A DNA stretch of 64,000 nt from Saturnia japonica. Taxonomy: Eukaryota > Arthropoda > Insecta > Lepidoptera > Saturniidae. Position 1 is the first letter of the stretch. Each line of letters begins with the position of its first letter. The notes beneath the pieces are model-generated. The model did no database searches, was not told the DNA's origin, and was given only the letters and a program-made list of their open reading frames with translations. The position numbers were made by a program, and so were the translations under genes. The stretch is taken from NCBI GenBank assembly GCA_033032175.1, contig CM065313.1, positions 13,245,327 to 13,309,326 of the forward strand, written 5' to 3'. Below are positions 1-10,345 of the stretch, piece by piece.

Positions 1-284
1 GGGGTGGGTTCACGACCACCATACACATTAATAAAATAAACATCTTCACAGTGACTTTCTTTTGGTTTATCCTGTTTCGGGATTACCCGTTGCATATCCA
101 GCAATCAAGTGGAATGGTAGGGGTGGGTTCACGACCACCATACACATTAATAAAATAAACATCTTCACAGTGACTTTCTTTTGGTTTATCCTGTTTCGGG
201 ATTACCCGTTGCATATCCAGCAATCAAGTGGAATGGTAGGGGTGGGTTCACGACCACCATACACATTAATAAAATAAACACTTC

Positions 285-2100
285 AAGTGACTTTCTTTTG
301 GTTTATCTGTTTGGGTTACCCGTCATATCCAAATAATGAATGTGGTGGGTTCCCTACCTTATAAAATAAACTTTCAATACTTTCTTTTGGTTATCTGTTT
401 GGGTTACCCGTCAATCCAAATAATGAATGTAGGGTGGTTCCCATCCTTATAAATAACTCTTCCAGCTTTCTTTGGTTATCTGTTGGGTTACCCTCATACC
501 AAATATGATGTAGGGTGGTTCCCTACCTTAAAATAACTCTTCCAGCTTCTTTGGTTATCTGTTGGGTTACCCTCATACCAAATATGATGTAGGGTGGTTC
601 CCTACCTTAAAATAACTCTTCCAGCTTCTTTGGTTATCTGTTGGGTTACCCTCATACCAAATATGATGTAGGGTGGTTCCCTACCTTAAAATAACTCTTC
701 CAGCTTCTTTGGTTATCTGTTGGGTTACCCTCATACCAAATATGATGTAGGTGGTCCCATCCTATAAATAACTCTTCACATATTTTTGGTTACGTTGGGT
801 TACCCTCATACCAAATATGATGTAGGGGGTCCCATCCTTATAAATAACTCTTCACATATTTTTGGTTACGTTTCGGAACCTCAATCAATATGATGAGGGT
901 TCGCACCTTATAAATAACATTCACATATTTTTGGTTACTGTTCGGGATACCCTTCATATCACAATCAAGTGGATGTGGGGTGGGTTCGACACCTCATTAA
1001 TAAAAAACACTTCAAGTGATTTTTTTGGTTATCGTTTCGGGACACCCTTCATATCAAATCAAGTGGAATGTGGGGTGGGTTCGACACCCTTAATAAAATA
1101 AACATCTCAAGTGATTTTTTTGGTTATCGTTTCGGGACACCCTTCATATCAGAATCAAGTGGAATGTGGGGTGGGTTCGACACCCTTAATAAAATAAACA
1201 TCTAAGTGATTTCTTTTGGTTTCGTTTCGGGACTTACTCCTTATATACCACATCAAGTGTTGGTAGGGGTGGGTTCCGCCACCAAACATTAATAGGTAAC
1301 ATCTTAAGTACTTTCTTTGTTTTTCTGTTTCGGGATTACCCGTTGCATATCCAGCAATCAAGTGGAATGGTAGGGGTGGGCCACTAAACACCTCACATTA
1401 ATTTAAACTTTCGTACCTTTCTTTTGGTTTGATTGTTTCGGGATACCCTTATAATCACATCAAGTGGATGTGGTGTGTTCGACCCCTATACCATAATAAG
1501 GAATAATCTTCACAACTTCTTTATGTTTATCCTTTTGGGATTACCCGTTCATCCGCAATCAATGAATGGAGGGGTGGGTTAGCCACCACACATTAATAAA
1601 ATAAACATCTTCACAGTGACTTTCTTTTGGTTTATCCTGTTTCGGGATTACCCGTTGCATATCCAGCAATCAAGTGGAATGGTAGGGGTGGGTTCACGAC
1701 CACCATACACATTAATAAAATAAACATCTTCACAGTGACTTTCTTTTGGTTTATCCTGTTTCGGGATACCGTGATATCCAGCAATCAAGTGGAATAAGGG
1801 TAACACCACATAATAAATAACTTCCTTTTTTTGGTTTACCTGTTTCGGGATTACCGTTGATATCGATCAAGGGAATGGTAGGGTGGTTCACACACATAAC
1901 ATTATAAAATAAACTTTCTGTTTCTTTTGGTTTACCTGTTTCGGGATTCCCGTTGATACGATCAAGGAAGTAGGGTGGTTAACACATAACATTATAAAAT
2001 AAACTTTCTGTTTCTTTTGGTTTACCTGTTTCGGGATTCCCGTTGATACGATCAAGGAAGTAGGGTGGTTAACACATAACATTAATAAAATAACTTTGTT
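285..2100. repeat. Degenerate, deletion-riddled part of the satellite
   Basis: Here the monomers differ from the flanking 119-bp units almost only by scattered one- to few-base losses, often inside short homopolymers. The unit shrinks to 79 bp: 'tgttgggttaccctc' recurs at 481, 560, 639 and 718. It then grows back toward full length by about 2100. Perfect units flank it on both sides. The loss-only pattern looks more like a poor long-read consensus through a collapsed repeat than like natural decay. Real unequal exchange cannot be excluded. Confidence 0.85.
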
Positions 2101-3169
2101 TTCTTTTGGTTTACCTGTTCGGGATTACCCGTTGCATATCCAGCAATCAAGTGGAATGGTAGGGGTGGGTTCACGACCACCATACACATTAATAAAATAA
2201 ACATCTTCACAGTGACTTTCTTTTGGTTTATCCTGTTTCGGGATTACCCGTTGCATATCCAGCAATCAAGTGGAATGGTAGGGGTGGGTTCACGACCACC
2301 ATACACATTAATAAAATAAACATCTTCACAGTGACTTTCTTTTGGTTTATCCTGTTTCGGGATTACCCGTTGCATATCCAGCAATCAAGTGGAATGGTAG
2401 GGGTGGGTTCACGACCACCATACACATTAATAAAATAAACATCTTCACAGTGACTTTCTTTTGGTTTATCCTGTTTCGGGATTACCCGTTGCATATCCAG
2501 CAATCAAGTGGAATGGTAGGGGTGGGTTCACGACCACCATACACATTAATAAAATAAACATCTTCACAGTGACTTTCTTTTGGTTTATCCTGTTTCGGGA
2601 TTACCCGTTGCATATCCAGCAATCAAGTGGAATGGTAGGGGTGGGTTCACGACCACCATACACATTAATAAAATAAACATCTTCACAGTGACTTTCTTTT
2701 GGTTTATCCTGTTTCGGGATTACCCGTTGCATATCCAGCAATCAAGTGGAATGGTAGGGGTGGGTTCACGACCACCATACACATTAATAAAATAAACATC
2801 TTCACAGTGACTTTCTTTTGGTTTATCCTGTTTCGGGATTACCCGTTGCATATCCAGCAATCAAGTGGAATGGTAGGGGTGGGTTCACGACCACCATACA
2901 CATTAATAAAATAAACATCTTCACAGTGACTTTCTTTTGGTTTATCCTGTTTCGGGATTACCCGTTGCATATCCAGCAATCAAGTGGAATGGTAGGGGTG
3001 GGTTCACGACCACCATACACATTAATAAAATAAACATCTTCACAGTGACTTTCTTTTGGTTTATCCTGTTTCGGGATTACCCGTTGCATATCCAGCAATC
3101 AAGTGGAATGGTAGGGGTGGGTTCACGACCACCATACACATTAATAAAATAAACATCTTCACAGTGACT

Positions 3170-3640
3170 TTCTTTTGGTTTATCCTGTTTCGGGATCACC
3201 CGGTGCATATCCAGCATTCAAGTGGTGTGGTAAGAATCATGACCACCATATATATAGTAATAAAATAAACATCTTCACAGTGACTTTCTTTTGGTTTATC
3301 CTGTTTCGGGATCACCCGGTGCATATCCAGCATTCAAGTGGTGTGGTAAGAATCATGACCACCATATATATAGTAATAAAATAAACATCTTCACAGTGAC
3401 TTTCTTTTGGTTTATCCTGTTTCGGGATCACCCGGTGCATATCCAGCATTCAAGTGGTGTGGTAAGAATCATGACCACCATATATATAGTAATAAAATAA
3501 ACATCTTCACAGTGACTTTCTTTTGGTTTATCCTGTTTCGGGATCACCCGGTGCATATCCAGCATTCAAGTGGTGTGGTAAGAATCATGACCACCATATA
3601 TATAGTAATAAAATAAACATCTTCACAGTGACTTCCTTTT
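3170..3640. repeat. Satellite variant B (116-bp monomers)
   Basis: Four monomers share a diagnostic stretch ('gtgtggtaagaatcatgacc', then 'tatatatagtaataaaat') instead of 'ggggtgggttcacgacc' and 'tacacattaataaaat'. The switch from variant A to B is abrupt, and the four B copies are almost identical to each other, so a local amplification of a variant monomer occurred at the right-hand edge of the array. Confidence 0.9.
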
Positions 3641-3835
3641 GATTTGTCGTGTTTCGGGTATTTTTCGTGTTCCGGTGTATTTTTTTAAATAATCACTAAC
3701 ATGTTTCATATCTGCCCTGCGTCCTGTAATGGACAACTTTTTAAAGTATTATTAGATATGTTGAAACGTTACAAGGTACTCTTCCGTTTATAATTACTTC
3801 ATTTCAAAATTTATATTACCTACTTATCATCGTAG

Positions 3836-6339
3836 AACAACTGAAAAAGATATTATTAGAGTGGGATCATCTCATCTTCTTAAAGGAGGCGTAACGTACC
3901 GTATCGAAAAAATGATAGCACATGAAAATTTTTCGTTGGACGAATTAGATTTTGGGTTTGATGTCGCTCTTGTAAAGCTGGACACGGCTTTGAAGTTTGG
4001 TCCGAATATCAGTAAGATTCTTCTAGCTGACGATAGCGTGTTCATTGAACCTGGTACAAATGTTAATATTACTGGATGGGGAAGGACAGGAGTAAGTTAT
4101 CACATCTTGTAATGTAATTTCTTCAAAATAAAATACAACCTACACGCTAAGTTAAGTAAATTCATATTTAATGAATGATAAAATACTTATACAACGAACA
4201 ATGTCCTGTAACTTGTAAAGTTTTTTTTTGCTATATTCATTTATAGGTAAAGCGTTTGGCTAAATTCTCACCGGAACTTAAATGACGATATAGCCTCATG
4301 TGGTAACATGCTAAGCTTAGTGGGGGAATTGACTTTGAAGTGAAGCTGCGGGTACACACCTAATAGGTGCTTGCGACAGATTTTCAACTCAAAGATGGTA
4401 GCTAGTTAGACGAGAATTTCTCAGCACTGAGGTTTTGAACTGGAAGACGGAGAGACTATATTTTATTTTGTATATTGTTTTTTGGTATATAACTTCAAGC
4501 TATGAACCTAAGGAGCGAAGCAATAACCATAAACGTCAAGAATTCTAATGAGTACGGGAAGTAAGAAAAACCGTAGACTACACGGGTGCATTGGAGGCGG
4601 CGCGCGACACGGTGAAGAGTTGGTCGAATAAATTTATCACGGAAGAAACCTCGGGGTACAGTAGTAGTCAATAGTTGTGATACACATGTCAATAATCAGT
4701 TTTTAATTAAAACACCTACTGGACTTACCTACTTTGCAGATAAAAGGTCGGGTATCACAACATTTACGCCAAGTAACAGTTCAAATTAAACCTAAAGACA
4801 ATTGCCTGATTTACCCCTGGACATCTTCAGAGGAGATTTGTATTTGGTCTTATAGAAAAGGTTCTTGTAAAGTAAGTTCTTATTTTTTTTTTACATAAAA
4901 AAATACTCATACTGTAAGCAAAAAAATATTATTTAAAAGTATAAATTATGGTCATTTTGACGGGAACTTGATTTTTCAATAATTGTTTCTATAGATTATT
5001 TACAATCATATGCCATTGTACTATATATTATGTAAAAGTCCATAGCATATCATAGTTTCTACGGTACACAAGTAAAGTGAAATCAAAATAATGTAATGGT
5101 ATGTGATTTTTAGTTCCTTTTTTATATACAGTAGCTCGACATATTGACGGTACTGCCCCTGATGGTAAGCACAGCACAATCCAAACAACGGCGACCACCG
5201 ATAGATCTAAATCCATTGGAGGTCGCTGTTGTCATGCTGGCTTGCATAATTACCTCTTCACATCACGCTTAAAGGATCCATGCCGTAAAAAGGAAAGGAA
5301 CACACTGGCTGGGAGAAGGCTCCATAGCTTCACGGTACGACAAAGATAAGTCATAGAGAACTTTTTAGTTCGTGCCGAGATAGATGTTAGTCAGTTATGG
5401 AAGGGAGATGAGGGTATTAGATTGAACATCTCTTCAGAACACTCAACATAATACAGACGATAGAACACGCTCAGCCAGGCGATGTTCCTGGCCAGCTGAT
5501 TTGCGTTTCAGACAAAAAGGTCATTTGCTAATTTGCAATCAGAGTGAAAAGCACGTTGTCTCATCCACTACTTTTATTATAAGAAGTGTATAAACGCACA
5601 ATAGAGGTGTCATAGTTGCTTTAAAAACTATCTGTTATAAAGTATATTTTAACGGATAATTGTACTAGCCGTTGGTTGACTAATAATCTAGTGCGGTTGT
5701 AAACTATCGATAGAAGGTCAACAGACACAAATAGTTATTTATTTTTGTTAAACCATGATACTAGGATTTGAAAAATATGTGAATTTTCATCGGTTAACTT
5801 GTTTCTGGTACTCACTGGCTGCTGCAATGGCTCGCTCGCTGAGCTCGTGCGTAATCACAGTTCCAACCTAACCTAACCATTCCAGTTAGTTTATAAGCCT
5901 ACGGAAATGTAGCCGTTAGAATGCAAATTTTAGTGTCCATTCATAATGTACCGAAAATTTACAATTTTACTAGATAGTTTTAAACTATCGGTTCGTACAT
6001 TTATCCGGTGATATAAACGTATGCTACATACTAAATTTGTCTGCGTACAATATAATATACATATGTTATCTTCAATTACTTTAGGGTGACGACAATATTT
6101 TACAATTTATAAACATTTTGTTTAAAGTAGCACATTTATAATATACTTATAAGACTTTAATAATTTTGCAATAATAAAATTACATTTTCTAGGGCGACAG
6201 TGGCGGCCCTATGACAAAAGGTAATGTACAAGTGGGTATAGTGTCGAACGGGCTCGCGTGCGGCTACTTACCTAGTGTATTTGCAAAGGTCTCGTATTTA
6301 CTACCCTGGATTAATAAAACGATCAAAGATAACCTGTAA
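3836..6339 (+). CDS. S1-family serine protease, last three coding exons (partial)
   Basis: The product is a chymotrypsin-fold endopeptidase, probably secreted. Exons: 3836-4091 (a later acceptor at 3860 is possible), 4740-4871 and 6193-6339, with stop TAA at 6337. All borders are GT-AG, and the two visible introns are phase 0. Exon one encodes RVGSSHLLKGG, the catalytic-Asp motif DVALVKL and ITGWGRTG. Exon two ends in GSCK. Exon three opens with GDSGGP (catalytic Ser) and ends near PWINKTIKDNL. The residue six before the catalytic Ser is Gly, not Asp, so trypsin specificity is unlikely; a chymotrypsin- or elastase-like pocket fits better. About 177 residues are visible. The signal peptide, activation site and catalytic-His exon must lie beyond the left edge, which places the satellite in an intron, or else the gene is truncated. 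Confidence 0.88.
4092..4739. other. Protease intron with a decayed dispersed repeat
   Basis: The intron starts gtaagt and ends tttgcag. Around 4505-4600 it carries 'aggagcgaagcaataacc' and 'ataaacgtcaagaattcta'. Similar wording recurs at 57500-57540 ('agtgaccataaacgtcaa'), so this is a short dispersed repeat, probably a fragment of an RTE-like tail. Confidence 0.4.
5129..5495 (-). mobile_element. Jockey-like non-LTR element, 3' end fragment (family A)
   Basis: This lies in the last protease intron. It matches, in the same orientation, the 3' portion of the longer copy at 37918-39925: 'ggtaagcacagcacaatcc', 'cctcttcacatcacgctta' and 'gatagaacacgctcag'. The element reads on the - strand and its 3' end is near 5129. 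It is strongly 5'-truncated and non-coding, as is typical of target-primed insertions. Confidence 0.75.
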
Positions 6340-6445
6340 CAAACATTTACATTATCATTAACATTTTTTGTATGGACTTTTATTAAGAATGGTATAAATA
6401 TACTTGCAAATATATTTTTTGTTTATCATTTATAACTCGCTATGA

Positions 6446-6451
6446 AATAAA
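6446..6451 (+). terminator. Poly(A) signal AATAAA of the serine protease
   Basis: A canonical AATAAA lies about 107 bases after the protease stop codon, a normal 3' UTR length. It is the first clear signal on the + strand after the gene. Confidence 0.55.
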
Positions 6452-6457
6452 TTGTAA

Positions 6458-6510
6458 CATAACATACCATAACGCCTGTATGCCCGAAGTGTTAAGCAGA
6501 GGTGTGTAAA
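6458..6510 (-). mobile_element. SINE 3' fragment (family shared with 19608-19873)
   Basis: The sequence 'cataccataacgcctgtatg' followed by 'cccgaagtgttaagcagagg' matches the tail of the tRNA-headed SINE found at 19608, 57128 and, on the other strand, 36310. Only the tail is present. It lies just after the protease poly(A) signal. Confidence 0.6.
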
Positions 6511-7714
6511 TAAATTGTAACTATGCTTATTAAGAAATAGCACTAAATCCCGACCAAATTCTTAATAATTAATATTAGCAAATATTGTAAAATATGTATA
6601 TTCATTGGTAATTAGTTAACGAAAAAGAATAATTATTTTTATTCTCCTTTGTTTATCTCTTTTTGTCCCTTTCTTTTAATGCTATCAGTGACACGAAGAC
6701 ATTGAAATAAAATATAAATACATATACACGTTCCCGAAGAAAGAAATATGTGTGTATGTATTTAATGTTCTGACAAATAATTAGAACAAAAAAAGAAAAA
6801 AGGTTCCTTACAGAACCTATGTACCTGTGTGGTGTGCAGTGTAAGGTGTCTGTTGGTTGCTAGTGAGTGCAAATCCAGAGTCACTTGTATCGCGCGAGCG
6901 GCTGCTAGACTCAAGGGCTTCACATCGAGGGGATGGACCTAAGCTTGAGTTGCCGCATGAGAGGCGTGATATGGTAATGCAATAATTTGGTAATGATATA
7001 ATATAAGGTTTTAAGCATTGAATGAATATGATATTCTAAAATCCGGCCAAGGAAAATGATTAAACATTTTTAGCTACCTATTTCTCAGATATTATTGCAA
7101 ATTTTTAGTACTTCATTATAATTTTAGATTTTCAACTACATGAAAAATTAACTAAGTTTAAAATTCATTAGTTAGTGTGGAAACTCAACATAAAACTTAG
7201 ATATTTCATAAATCCAAACAGTCTGTATTATTATATTGTAGATATTACAATAAGTCTTTAGTCATCAGCCTGAACGTAGATTTAAATAAATAATTAAATG
7301 AATTTTTAGAATGAACAGTGTTCACTGTTGTTATCCCGTACAAACATATCCAAAGACTTCACTTATTATTATTTATAAGGGTGGAAAATAATTATTGACA
7401 ATGGTTGGTCAATAATTTAAAATAAAATATTATAAAAAGCTGTAACAATAAGAAAAGTTTATAATTAAAATACTAACGGCTGTTTATTTGAGACTACAGC
7501 ATTTGAATGCTCTCAGTCAGCTTTCAGCTTAACAAGTCTGACGGGTTAGTTCAGGGGCTATAGTTTAACAGTTTATGAATATTAATGCCACCGGGTAGCG
7601 TCCACAAATATGTTACACGATATAAACGGTGGCCATGTGCTTACAATTTGTGGTTATTCAAATTACACTGTTGTATAATTTTAAAGAAATTGGTTTGAAA
7701 CTCATTCGACTATC
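6511..7714. other. AT-rich intergenic DNA, no gene seen
   Basis: No exon-like reading frame or clear repeat structure was recognised. A slightly GC-richer patch lies at 6840-6960 ('cgcgcgagcggctgctagac') without coding continuity. Confidence 0.4.
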
Positions 7715-7935
7715 CTAATATATTACAAATATTATAAATGTTTGATGTTTGTTCCTCAGTCATGCAAAAAACGGTTAAACGGATTTGCATGATTTTGGCA
7801 CACATATAGTTTATAACCAGGATTAGCACACAGGGAACTGTTAATTTCAGTAAATGAATGCTCTTAATTTTTTTCTGGACTCAATTCTGAAGTCGGCGCA
7901 AATGAAGTCAAAGGCCGATGCTAGTACAAATATAA
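7715..7935 (+). mobile_element. Dispersed repeat resembling a lepidopteran RTE-like tail
   Basis: Phrases such as 'tttgttcctcagtcatgc', 'ggttaaacggatttgcatg' and 'taaccaggattagcacacag' follow the order of a very common lepidopteran dispersed repeat whose 3' end belongs to RTE-type elements. The copy ends around 'gccgatgctagta'. Recognition is from memory of the family pattern, not from a search. Confidence 0.5.
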
Positions 7936-8204
7936 AAAAAAACAGTCTTTTTATTCGGGAAACTCTGATTTTGAAAACTACTCATAACAATGCTTCTTAG
8001 ATTTTAAGCAATTACTTAGGTACCTACGCAGTTTAATATGGCTGTTAATCCGTCGCGTCTGTACTTTTAATGATATCTCTTAGGTACTAACGCGCTTTTT
8101 ATAACAACATTGGTTTCTACCTACGTAGACAATTACGCTAATAAATTATGTCACTAATATACGTTTTAGAGTTTTGTTGCGAATCGTTTGGTGTACTGTA
8201 TAGA

Positions 8205-8325
8205 AAAGATGTTTATGTAGGCTGGCATGGCAGTGATGACTGTCGATGGATTGCCAATCCATTGGTGGTGGCCGTTGTGTTTGGATTGAACTGTACTTAC
8301 CATGGACAGACTCATCAATACCGAG
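8205..8325 (+). mobile_element. Jockey-like family A, 3' UTR fragment
   Basis: The sequence 'gatgtttatgtaggctggc' through 'gtgtttggattgaactgtac' and 'ttaccat' aligns with the 3' end of the copy at 12386-13095 in the same orientation. Only about 120 bases remain. Confidence 0.65.
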
Positions 8326-8927
8326 GTAATTATAAAAAATAGTAAAAATTATAGTATAAAAATGGTTATTTTGCAAACCGTACTCATAAGTCATAATAAT
8401 ATGTCAGAGTATACTGTACGAGGTTGACAATTAGTGAATATAACGTGAGAGACTAATGAGAATGGCACCTTTTAGTTTTAACTTTCTGAAATAATACTTT
8501 ACATTTTATGGGAATAAGAATACCGTTGTGGATTTCGTTTAAAAGGGTTTTAATGTTAGTGCATTAAAAGTGTGCTAAAAGTTATGATTTAAAATGTTAG
8601 TGTGTAAAGAGCAATGAAGTATCTTTCTTTAGTTGCTATATTTATTTAACAGGTGCTATCAAGCGAATACTTATTTGAACCTCATTGTACCTAATCCAAG
8701 TTTACTTATTGTTTCATATTTAGTATAACCATTGCAATAATATACGTATGTATAAAAAAAATATATATTATAAAAATTCATACATGGTTGTTTAATTCCA
8801 AACTAAGCAAAACTAGTGTTATGGTAACTAAACAGCTGATATACTATACAATATACTTATATAGATATTTAATACATATATACACAACTGATAATTATGC
8901 TCATCATACGAAATATAGTTATGTGCG

Positions 8928-8992
8928 GGGATCGAACCTGCAACCTCTCGGATCAATAGTATCGCACTACCACTGCGCAATAGATGCATGTT
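8928..8992 (-). mobile_element. tRNA-derived SINE head
   Basis: On the - strand the order is an A-box-like 'ttgcgcagtggtagtgcga' and then a B-box 'ggttcgatcc', with 'gtgcgggg' following. This is the internal Pol III promoter arrangement of tRNA-derived SINEs. No complete tRNA cloverleaf can be drawn, so it is not annotated as a functional tRNA. Confidence 0.5.
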
Positions 8993-9194
8993 GCGCGATA
9001 TGGCAGTAGATATTATGTTACCCGTTTTTGGGGTTTCATTTATAATTAATTGATAGTAAAAAAAATTAAGCTTATATTTTTCTCATTAATATATTAAATA
9101 GATAGTTGTAAAAATTAAAGTGATGGATGAATTATATTTCTTTAAAAAAAACTATAAGTTATTTAGGTAATTTTCAAGTTTATAATTTAGACAC

Positions 9195-10345
9195 GCTTTT
9201 GTAGGGTTCCGAAGTCAACAAGGAAGCCTTATAGTTTCATTATGTCTGTTTGTCTGCCCCTGGCTTAGCTCAGAGATTTTTAATACTAGAAAGCTGTAAT
9301 TTGGTATGGGTATAAATATTAGTCACGGCGCCAAAGTGGTAAAATAAATGAAAAAAAAAAATTGGTTTACCTCTCCTACGCGTACAGTGGGAATTTTTTT
9401 TTCTCGTCTATCCCATCGTGTGAGGAGTTGTTGGATAGGTCGTTCAAAAATATTGAGGATGTGGCTTTAAAGTGCTAATTTTTGCTAGAGTCAAGTATCC
9501 TCTGCTGTCAGTTAAATGGTTGTGTTTGAGATATATGCCTAAATTTATTAAAAATTTAATTATTTATTAAATTTTTATTTAAATATTAGTCACGGCACCA
9601 AAATGGTAAAATAAATGAAAAAAAAAATTGGTTTACCTCTCCTACGCGTACAATGAGAATTAATTTTTTTTTCGTCTATCCCATCGTGTGAGGAGTTGTT
9701 GGATAGGTCGTTCAAAAATATTGAGAATGTGGCTTTAAAATGCTAATTTTTGCTAGATTCAAGTATCCTCTGCTGTCAGTTAAATGGTTGTGTTTGAGAT
9801 ATATGCCTAAATTTATATTAAATTTATTAAAATTTTTATTATTTATTAATTTATTAAAATTTTATTTAAATATTAGTCACGGCGCCAAATTGGTAAAATA
9901 AATGAAAAAAAAATTGGTTTACCTCCCCTACGCGTACAGTGGGAATTAATTTTTTTTTCGTCTATCCCATCGTGTGAGGATTTGTTGGATAGGTCGTTCA
10001 AAAATATTGAGAATGTGGCTTTAAAGTGCTAATTTTTGCTAGAGTCAAGTATCCTCTGCTGTCAGCTAAATGGTTGTGTTTGGATATATGCCAAAATTTA
10101 TGGTAGTAGTATAATTATGTAATGAAGTTAAATGGAAAACTATCATAGGTAAGTAGGCTTTACAAATTAACAAGTAATAGTCAATCAAGTTATTAACTGC
10201 ACTTGGTGAAAGAATTTCGTACAAATTCAATTGAAAATTACTTAAAGACTCTCTAAGTCTTCATATTGTGATGGTCAAGTATGGAACCAAAACTGTGCGT
10301 GGCCCGACCGACACGCACTTGGCAATCTTTTTAATATTACAAACA
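9195..10345 (+). repeat. Lepidopteran dispersed repeat with internal triplication
   Basis: The element opens with 'tagggttccgaagtcaac' and 'tatgtctgtttgtctgcc' and closes with 'gcgtggcccgaccgacacgc' and 'cttggcaat'. These are the start and end of a very common lepidopteran repeat. In between, a block starting 'tagtcacggc' occurs three times (9320, 9587, 9874; about 267, 287 and 220 bases), carrying 'ctacgcgtacagtggga' and 'ttgttggataggtcgttc'. AT-rich linkers separate the copies. No ORF is present, and I do not know its formal TE class. Confidence 0.8.

Larger units (their letters stand above)
1..3660. repeat. Tandem satellite array, 119-bp and 116-bp monomers
   Basis: The block 'tttcttttggtttatcctg' recurs every 119 bases (starts near 2218, 2337, 2456, 2575, 2694, 2813, 2932, 3051, 3170) and then every 116 bases (3286, 3402, 3518). 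Neighbouring 119-bp monomers are virtually identical, so homogenisation is recent. The array begins before the window. It ends near 3640-3660 in a decayed half-monomer and gives way to unique sequence just upstream of a serine protease exon. Each monomer is open in one + frame, which produces a ladder of identical 71-codon ORFs. Because 119 is not a multiple of 3, I do not treat these as genes. No transposase or SINE promoter is visible. Confidence 0.95.

Noticed and set aside
2223..3616. A ladder of identical 69-71-codon ORFs
   Set aside because: They are one frame of the satellite monomer repeated each period. The period is not a multiple of three, there is no start context, and codon use simply reflects the repeat.
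5866..5882. 'aacctaacctaacc' resembling the insect telomere repeat TTAGG
   Set aside because: Fewer than three units inside an intron; too short to be an interstitial telomere.
9320..10095. Three evenly spaced repeats considered as a CRISPR-like array
   Set aside because: Units are about 270 bp with no short palindromic repeats or variable spacers; this is a eukaryotic dispersed repeat.
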